A stretch of DNA of 64,000 bases from Ceratotherium simum simum. Lineage: Eukaryota > Chordata > Mammalia > Perissodactyla > Rhinocerotidae. Under the pieces are notes generated by a model. That model made no database searches. It saw nothing but the letters and a program-made list of their open reading frames with translations, and was not told the origin of the DNA. Shown piece after piece: positions 57,857 to 64,000 of this stretch. Position numbers and translations under genes: made by a program. Position 1 is the stretch's first letter. The number at the start of each line of letters is the position of its first letter. The stretch is from positions 9,334,857-9,398,856 of the forward strand of contig NW_004454195.1 in NCBI RefSeq assembly GCF_000283155.1. The letters run 5' to 3'.

Positions 57857-58067
57857 GGCCGGCCCGTGGCTTAGCAGTTAAGTGCGCACGCTCCGCTGCT
57901 GGCAGCCCAGGTTCGGATCCCGGGCGCGCACCGACGCACCGCTTCTCCAGCCATGCTGAGGCCACGTCCCACATACAGCAACTAGAAGGATGAGCAACTA
58001 TGACATACAACTATCTACTGGGGCTTTGGGGGAAAAAAATAAATAAATAAAAATTAAAAAAAAAAAA
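57857..58067 (+). mobile_element. ERE SINE, variant with single 3' body
   Basis: Head ggccggcccgtggcttagca, promoter box 'ggttcggatcccg' near 57911, then the 'caactatgacatacaactat' and 'ctactggggctttggggg' body and an aaat/poly-A tail. The 12-bp repeat agagccaaagag at 57845-57856 and 58068-58079 is a perfect target-site duplication. It is the same structural variant as 4518-4713. Confidence 0.95.
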
Positions 58068-58079
58068 AGAGCCAAAGAG

Positions 58080-58624
58080 ACACTTTGTACCACATTTGGA
58101 AGGTGAAAGGGTAGCAGCAGTCACGTGCTTTTCAGGTTCCAAAGGTGGGAGCAGCGTCCTCCAGCAGCTTCCACTCGTCCCTAGACCGCTAGCTCACATT
58201 GTTGGCCGTGGAGAAGCAGCCAGACCCCTGCTCCTCTAGCTCTCGGACCCCCAGCCAGGGCAAGTTTAGGTCCAGACATGGAGGCAGTGAGAGACAGAAG
58301 CGAGTTCCAGGCTGTCGACTCTGCATCCGCCTTGCCATTCTGACCTACTGCCCTGCAGAATTCAGACTCTGCAACCAGATGTGAGACCACAGTGCACAAA
58401 CGTCTCAAGTAAAACCCTGACAAAGCACCCCTGATTCTATACCACTCTGGTGGTTCTGTTTGAACCCCAACTAGCATGAACTATAATCCAAAAAGCTGGG
58501 GAAAGTTGTAAATGTAATTATGAAATTTCTGTTGACTTTATTTAAGGAACCAGCTCAGAATAGAAGAGATGGGTATGTGTACTACTTTCCTGAAAGGGAG
58601 GCAGTTTCAGAAAATGACTTCATT
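58080..58624. other. No recognised feature
   Basis: Unrecognised DNA with a 98-codon minus-strand ORF of unknown nature. The end near 58385-58480 has a loose LTR-like look that I cannot substantiate. Confidence 0.35.
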
Positions 58625-58861
58625 TGATGTTAGTCCTCCAAAATTCTAGAACGGATTTTAAACTTATGGATTATGACCAATCAAGGGAAAAATGAACATG
58701 ACACTTATTAGACACAAGCGTGGGTTTATTAAACATAATTTTGTCTAAATAATTGCACTTGATTTTGGATGAGATTACTAGAATGGTATACCAGAGGAAC
58801 AAGGTAGTTACTATAATCTCAGTACCTGCAAGGAATTTAACAAAATTTCTCTCATGTCCTT
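58625..58861 (+). repeat. L3/CR1-type LINE, reverse-transcriptase region (fragment 1)
   Basis: Very old LINE sequence in sense orientation. 'attctagaacggattttaaa' near 58642, 'agcgtgggtttattaaacat' near 58717, 'gattactagaatggtatacc' near 58773 and 'ctgcaaggaatttaacaaaa' near 58827 line up in order with the CR1/L3 reverse-transcriptase region ending in the conserved 'F-S-K-A-F-D' type block. The frame is broken and no protein can be made. It is interrupted at about 58862 by an LTR-like repeat. Confidence 0.7.
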
Positions 58862-59265
58862 CTGTAGCCTGACGTGGGAAGAAGCCTCCAGTTGCTCAAC
58901 CCAACATCTATTATCGCCTGCTTCCTTAGTAACAGAAACCCTATGTCTTCAAGACTTCTTAAAAGGAAGGAATCCCTTTTGCCTCTGTCCTTTCTCCTTC
59001 CTATTAGCTGGATTAGGGATGTAACGACTGGAGCTCCAGCAGCTATATTGAACCATTAGGTAGTCTTAAGGGTAGAAGCCACATGTGGGGGAGCAGAAAG
59101 AGAGAAAACCCTTGGGTCCTTGATACCTTTCAGAGTTGCCATACCAGCTCTGTGCTGCCTATTTTCAGGTTTACTTTAAGTGAGAAAGAACTAAGGTATC
59201 TTATTTATTTAATTTTCTGTTACATGCAGCAGAACTTAATCTTAACTGATATTGAACATAAAAAG
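58862..59265 (+). repeat. LTR-type repeat inserted in the L3/CR1 LINE
   Basis: It shares block order with 31590-32050. Blocks here are 'gtaacgactggagctccagc' near 59021, 'gaaaacccttgggtccttga' near 59104, 'ttgccataccagctctgtgc' near 59136, then a 'tgttacatgcagcagaactt' and 'aatcttaactgatattgaac' end. The LINE continues on both sides. Boundaries are approximate and no target-site duplication is seen. Confidence 0.6.
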
Positions 59266-59600
59266 TGTTATTATTTTGAAAAGCGAATATATGTCAACCT
59301 AGAGGAGGATTTCTAATGGCTTTGTATTTGGTCAATATTTTTATTAGTTCACTCAATAAACTTGTGGATGATCTTATTATACTTGTGGCTAAAACATCCC
59401 AGAGGGGGGATTATACATTGGATAATAGGTAAATATGCAAAGAGATCTCAAGAGAGGGAAATAAGAGGTCAAAACTAAAAAGATAAAATTTAGTAAGAAT
59501 AAAGTCCGGTTTTGGGCTAAAAAATTAAGTCTACTGTTTATGTGCAAGATGAAAGAAACTGATTGAGAACTATAAAGCTCAAAATAAGGAATATTAATAC
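59266..59600 (+). repeat. L3/CR1-type LINE (fragment 2)
   Basis: 'ggtcaatatttttattagtt' near 59330 leads into a degraded counterpart of the catalytic 'A-D-D' region. After that, 'acattggataataggtaaat' (near 59414), 'gcaaagagatctcaagagag' (near 59437) and 'aagataaaatttagtaagaa' (near 59480) match the CR1/L3 thumb region in order. The minus-strand ORF at 59389-59847 is an antisense shadow of this repeat. Confidence 0.7.
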
Positions 59601-60464
59601 AGAGTTCCACTATTCTCTCCAGTAGTATTATGTTAACAGAGTCCTGGATACGACATTTTCTAAAGGTCACTGTTGGTTCAGAGTGACAGCGTGGACACAC
59701 ATGCTTATCACTTCTCCCTGGACCTTGCTGGAGTGAACAGAGCTGTGCATGCATATTTTGTTTCTCCTTCTTGCAATCTTTTGTCAATTTCAACACACCT
59801 ATTAATTTGCGGAGTTTACTTATCCACTTACAAATTCCTTCATTCATTTAATACTTGTTGAGTACCTACTATGTGCTCTGCTATGAGACTACCTAGATGC
59901 ACAGCCCACGGTCACAGAGGGTATCAATGACCAACAAGGACAGCACTGGTGGAGGGACTCTGCCCATCCCCTCTAATCGCCCCTCCTCCACTCCTGATCC
60001 TGGAGGAAGCAGAAGTCCCAGAGAGAGGAGATGGATGCACACAGGAGTAATGAATTATGCCCCAATCCCCACTGCTGGTCGCTGGTCCGAAGATCCAGAA
60101 TGAGCTGGAGGGAAGACGGAAACATTGTATCGAGTGTAAGATGGAAGTTTCACTAGGATAGGCCTATTAAGACCTAAAGGGATTTGGCTGGTATGCCAGC
60201 AAGAAGTAAGAAAACAAACTTCTGTTGAATGTGTTTAAAGATAGTAATGAAAAACAAAAAGTAAAGCTGTTTTCTGGTTGTGCCCTATGTGTTCAGCCAT
60301 TCAATGAACATTGAATATATGCGGAATACCTTTAGAAGAAAGAACAAGAAACTAATAAGAGTGGTTGGAGGAGGCAAGTGGGTGGCTAGGGGCTGAGCAG
60401 GGAGTTTTGTAGTGTGTGCAGGCATTACCTATTCAAAAACCAAATGATTTTTCTTTCACGACTT
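59601..60464. other. Mostly unrecognised, between LINE fragments
   Basis: A short reversed L2-like 3' end ('tacttgttgagtacctacta') lies at about 59836-59885. The remainder is probably too decayed or unrelated to classify. Confidence 0.4.
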
Positions 60465-60605
60465 AAGAGATGGACAAAACGGAGCATATTCAGAGGCGAA
60501 TGACTAGAAGAGTAAGAGGTCTGATCACTATATTTAAGGAGAAGTGGTTGATGGATCAGAAAATGTTTAACCTAGACTGAGAAGACTTGGGGGTGTGGGA
60601 ATGGG
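60465..60605 (+). repeat. L3/CR1-type LINE (fragment 3, ORF2 C-terminus)
   Basis: 'gagcatattcagaggcgaat' near 60482, 'gactagaagagtaagaggtc' near 60502 and 'aaatgtttaacctagactga' near 60561, followed by 'gaagacttgggggtgtggga', match in order the region encoding the CR1/L3 'V-Q-R-R-...-F-S-L-E-K-R-R' C-terminal segment. All frames are broken. Confidence 0.68.
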
Positions 60606-61076
60606 GGTAGTGTCTTAGTCTGTGTGTTTGCAGAGGACAGGACTGGGACTAAAGAGAAGAAATCATTCGTAGGTGAACGTTGTGTCACTGTCACTTTCCT
60701 TTTTAGGTATGAGCTTCCGTCTTGTTAATGACAAGAGATTCTAAAAAAGTTTGCTGCTTCGATTGGAAAGTGGCCTAAACAACCAAAGTCACTTTCAATC
60801 TATGATTCAACAACGCTGGAGTTTCAATTTGGTGCATACATGAGCCTCAGGTGTTTTTGAAGTTAACATCTGCCAACGCTATCTTCCTAATTCCCACCCG
60901 TCAATTCTAGCCACTGCTCCGACTCAGGAATCATAGCAAGAGGGACAGTGGAAGCCAGAGAATAGCGGGGAGGTCCTAAGAGGTAAACTGCAGTCAGCTG
61001 GCTGCACTCACTCAGCTCAGGGAGTGGGAAGGAATACAGTGTGCTGGTGTGTATATATACTGAGGTGTAAGAGTCA
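60606..61076. other. No recognised feature
   Basis: Unrecognised DNA before a flanked LTR. Confidence 0.4.
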
Positions 61077-61081
61077 ACGTC

Positions 61082-61513
61082 TGTGAAGGCTCTGAGATTC
61101 TACCCTGCTCACAAGCTAACAAACTAACCCGCTGTGGGTTCATAGATGCTGGCAGAAGACACGAGACTCCAAGATCAGAGATAAAGGACTTTATTACTCA
61201 TGGCCGTACTGATTCTCCTTACCCCCAAGTCCCATGGGGGCAATGCAGAGGTGGGCCCAGGTGAACGGATGCTGTGTGCATAGTGGGTCTGTGTCACAGC
61301 GGAGGAACCTTGAGCTGAAACCCCCAGTCTTAGGGAGGCACTAGCAAATCTGCCCAACCTTTGCCTTTGAGGGAGATAATATCTTTTTTTATCCTAGTCA
61401 GGAAACAAATTTGCCCTCTTTCCTGGAAAGACTTCTATCTTTGCTAAACAAACATCCTTGAAAACATAGTCTGGGATAGAAGCTGTCACACGGTAGAGTA
61501 TCGCTGCTCAACA
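61082..61513 (-). mobile_element. ERV solo LTR, 432 bp
   Basis: On the minus strand it starts TGTTGAGCAGCG and ends CCTTCACA, with an AATAAA polyadenylation signal (61190-61195 region) 20-30 bp before a typical R/U5 junction. Flanks acgtc (61077-61081) and atgtc (61514-61518) differ by a single C to T change at a CpG and are the likely target-site duplication. It contains no viral coding sequence. The family is not named. Confidence 0.78.
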
Positions 61514-61639
61514 ATGTCTCCCTGTAGGAGTGAAGTTCTGGGCTAATCTCTTTGTGTTGTACTTGGATGTAGAACTGCCAGCTGGCTACACAACTCTGTG
61601 CTCCAGTTAATATCTTTCTAGACCAATGGAGCAGGCAAA

Positions 61640-61830
61640 GGTCATAGGGTTGGACAGACCTGGATTAGAATCTTAGCTCTGTCATTTAACGACTGATTTT
61701 GCTTACTGTCTCTGACCCTCAGCTTTCTAATTGGGAAAAAGGGCCAATGATACTTACCTCAGAGTGTTGTTACGAGGATTAAAATACATAATAGGTATAA
61801 TGGTCTGAATAAGTGCTAATTCGCCACCTA
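61640..61830 (+). repeat. MIR SINE, nearly full length
   Basis: 'acagacctggattagaatct' near 61655, 'tgaccctcagctttctaatt' near 61714, 'atacttacctcagagtgttg' near 61750, then 'acgaggattaaaatacataa' near 61772. The order is typical of sense MIR. Confidence 0.88.
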
Positions 61831-62667
61831 ATATTCTTTGATTTTTACTTAGAAGAAAATAACATTCTGGATGCCCAAATTGTAAGAAACTTATAAATGC
61901 ATATACAAAGTCAGCTGTCCTTTTCTGTGATTTGGTTCTATAAATTGGAAGGGGAGGGGTGGTGGTGTGGGGAGAGGACAAGTATTTGAACTTCCCCAAT
62001 TCAAAAATACTCATTTGTGCCTCTCAGTATCTCTTGGGGCAGAAGATCTCAGATCCTAAAATTTCAATAACTCTCCAGATTGGAGAAGAAGTCATCTTTG
62101 CTTTCATTTCTCTTGGCTCAAATTACTGCTGACTGCCCTCTTCTCTCTGCCTTCCCACTTCTCCATCTTCCAGTGTTTACCTCAACCCCACTTACTCAGA
62201 ATCAATTTAGGCTCTCTGCCCTCAATTCTGCACAATAAACACCCTATCTTGTAATATCATAGATTTCCCTAAGGGACTCCAACCCAGTATCTCTCTAATT
62301 AGACCTGTTTGGGGTATAATTTTTTTCTAGCAGCGCCAAGCTTCATAGATGAAGAAACAATAGGTAAAGATTAGAAAGCTGTACCTTATAAAACAACACT
62401 AAAGCAGATGACTTAATTATAGGACACCAAATAATTTGCCTCCATTGCTTCATAAGATTATTTTGCTTTGTTGGTTCCCAATCCAGAAATAACAGTAGAA
62501 TCCCAGGTGTGTTTTTTCATCCCAGGCAAGCCAGGACTTACTGCTTTATTACTGAGAGTCATCGGAAAGAGGGAACCGGGTTCTGCTAGAGGCAAGGACA
62601 TTAGAGCCAACAGTTAACAGTCTAAGCATCTCAGCAGATTTTCAAAAAATACTACCTTGTCATCTAA
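61831..62667. other. No recognised feature
   Basis: Unrecognised DNA. It contains no ORF worth reporting. Confidence 0.4.
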
Positions 62668-62858
62668 ACTGGTTCTCAAACTTTATTGTGCAGGAGAATC
62701 ACCTAGGAGACCTGTTAAAACTGACTGCTGGAGCCCATCACCAGAGTTTCTGATTCAGTAGGTCCAGGATGGGGCCTGAGAATTTGCATTTCTAACAAGC
62801 TTCCGGGTAACGCTAATCTATTGCAGCTGGTTAAGGAATCACAATTTGAGAACCAGGG
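62668..62858 (+). mobile_element. MER5A-type hAT-Charlie MITE, nearly complete
   Basis: 'ctggttctcaaactttattg' start, 'gtttctgattcagtaggtcc' near 62747, 'gaatttgcatttctaacaag' near 62780, and a 'caatttgagaaccagg' end. Flanking text ctaaa on both sides suggests an imperfect 8-bp target-site duplication. Confidence 0.88.
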
Positions 62859-62866
62859 CTCTAAAG

Positions 62867-63043
62867 CAGTGATTCTCACTCCTGGCTGTACATTACAATC
62901 ACTTGGAAGAGCTTTTAGAAAGTACTGTGTGGGTCCCAGGCCCCTGAGATTCTAACTGGATTGGACTGGGGGTGGGCCTGGGCATCTGGATTTTTAAAAG
63001 TTTCCCAGGTGATTGAATAGGATACCAGGGTTGAGAACCACTG
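62867..63043 (+). mobile_element. MER3-type hAT-Charlie MITE
   Basis: It lies directly downstream of the previous MITE with an 8-bp spacer. Ends 'cagtgattctcactcctggc' and '...ggttgagaaccactg' are inverted repeats. Interior 'tttaaaagtttcccaggtga' near 62993. Confidence 0.87.
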
Positions 63044-63599
63044 CACAACTAGAAGTTTCCCAGATATACAGGCTTTTCTCTCACTCCCAGTTCAGCAACT
63101 CAAGAGGAAGATGGATGGATATAAACAAGTCGTTAGTAAAAGCCTTGCTAGATGTAAACAAGTCATTTGAAAGCCCACTGGAAATAGAGGAAGAAGAGGA
63201 TCTGCTCTGCTTGGCATTAACTGCTAGTTGGGACTGAAGACAACTCCAGCATGCAGTGACCCAGTTGGGAATGCTGGGCTCCTGGCAAACATCTCCCCCA
63301 GAGTCTTCTTTAATTATAAAATATTCAGCTCAAGAGTCCCTCTCCACTTCAACAGAGGGACTCAGTGCGTGGATTTCAGTCCAGTGAAAGGAGAACATAG
63401 ATACTGCTCCTGGGTGTGGTGACTCCCTTGGGACCCTCATAGGGGAGGGAATGGTGCCATTTGGCCAGGACTTCTCATTTACAAAGGGCATCTTTGCTGT
63501 TATTATTATTTAAAAAGAATCCTCCACAAAAGAATAGTATTTTCTCAAGTCTTAAGTTACCTGTCCTCAGCATGTGGGTTAAAGATTAAGCATTTAGGC
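63044..63599. other. No recognised feature
   Basis: Unrecognised DNA between hAT MITEs. Confidence 0.4.
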
Positions 63600-63888
63600 C
63601 AGTGCTTCTCGACACTAACTGTGCCTTAGAATCATGAGGGACACTTACAAAGAAAACCTGTCTCCACCCAGGGTGACCACCTAGTCCCAAATCCTCGTGA
63701 TGTTCTTAGTTTTATGCTGGAAGTTTTACATCCTGGGAACCCCTCAGTCCCGGGCAAACAGGGACAGTTGGTCATGCTGCCCTACTCCAGAACAATTAAA
63801 TCAGAAACTCCGGGGGTGAGCCCTGGATATCAGGATTTCAAAAGCCCCCCAGAGGATTGGAATGTGCGTCCAGAGTTGAGAACTGGTA
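63600..63888 (+). mobile_element. MER3-type hAT MITE split by a smaller nested element
   Basis: 'cagtgcttctcgacactaac' starts it, and 'aattaaatcagaaactccgg' (near 63795) and '...gagttgagaactgg' close it. The host text breaks after about 63669 and resumes at about 63785. Confidence 0.8.
63670..63784. mobile_element. Nested palindromic MITE, about 115 bp, family unknown
   Basis: The left end 'agggtgaccacctagtccc' and the right end 'gggacagttggtca' followed by 'tgctgccct' are imperfect inverted repeats. A second, inner pairing is 'cagtcccgggcaaacaggga' against the left arm. It contains no ORF. I have seen similar palindromic mammalian MITEs but cannot name the family. Confidence 0.6.
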
Positions 63889-63968
63889 GTTTTTAGATTA
63901 AATGAAGTTGTGTGTAGTGCAGTGTTTGGGTGCTTTCTAGAGCTCTGATAACCTCAGAGTTATGTTAG

Positions 63969-63970
<2 letters not shown>

Positions 63971-64000
<30 letters not shown>
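63971..64000. repeat. (GT)n microsatellite, cut by the window end
   Basis: At least 15 perfect GT units run to the last base, so the true length is unknown. Confidence 0.97.

Noticed and set aside
57857..57930. tRNA gene
   Set aside because: The A-box/B-box-like segments belong to the tRNA-derived head of ERE and cannot fold as a complete tRNA; the same holds for the other ERE copies.
59389..59847. 152-codon minus-strand ORF as a gene
   Set aside because: About half of it lies antisense to the L3/CR1 LINE fragment and the rest is unrecognised.
1..64000. The many 60-190 codon open reading frames as genes
   Set aside because: They are scattered over six frames at about the number expected by chance, often overlap on opposite strands, lack recognisable domains, and many lie inside repeats.
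1..64000. CRISPR array, operon, phage or toxin-antitoxin type system
   Set aside because: No regularly spaced repeats, ribosome-binding sites or compact gene arrangement; the repeat content is mammalian.

Overview
The window is mammalian nuclear DNA, almost certainly from an equid (horse, donkey or zebra) or at least a perissodactyl. The diagnostic signal is six copies of the equine ERE family, a tRNA-derived SINE (4518-4713, 18871-19122, 33333-33578, 39028-39250, 43072-43309, 57857-58067). All have target-site duplications. Older mammal-wide repeats (MIR, L2, L1, HAL1, MLT1-type LTRs, MER5A/MER3-type hAT MITEs, Tigger) fill much of the rest.

I find no protein-coding gene, exon, tRNA or rRNA that I can support. 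The open reading frames are short (longest 189 codons) and most overlap repeats or lie in sequence with no recognisable protein. The window is best read as intergenic or deep-intronic DNA. It holds no operons, CRISPR arrays or other prokaryote-type systems.

Layout: 1-8.5 kb carries an L2, an L1 mosaic hit by an ERE, a short 5'-truncated L1 with duplicated target site, and MIRs. A 300-bp TG-rich tract lies at 8.57-8.87 kb. From 9 to 17 kb there are sparse MIR, MER5A and L2 pieces. At 18.5-20.8 kb there is a three-layer nest (MIR, then LTR, then ERE), a hAT MITE and an MLT1 solo LTR. From 22 to 28 kb there are a MER3-type MITE, several L2 3' ends and an unnamed old repeat. From 28 to 32 kb the DNA is mostly unrecognised and includes the longest ORF. 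From 33 to 37 kb there is a CpG-rich ERE, two minus-strand L1s (one splitting a MIR) and AT-rich DNA. At 37.5-39.7 kb there is an MLT1-type LTR, an L2 and a Tigger transposon carrying an ERE. From 41 to 46.2 kb there is HAL1 (with ERE), an LTR, and an L1 carrying an MLT2-like LTR. From 48 to 52 kb there is a flanked L1 and several LTRs. At 54.4-55.8 kb an MLT1 LTR is split by a 945-bp LTR. At 58.6-60.6 kb lies the most eroded recognisable element, fragments of an L3/CR1 LINE. At 61.1-61.5 kb there is a solo LTR, and at 62.7-63.9 kb a run of three hAT MITEs, one carrying a nested element.

Nothing here looks like a new functional system. What is informative is the insertion stratigraphy: many nested events have target-site duplications or flanks that can be read directly, which gives a relative order of transposon activity. 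Family names given from memory are marked as uncertain where I am not sure.
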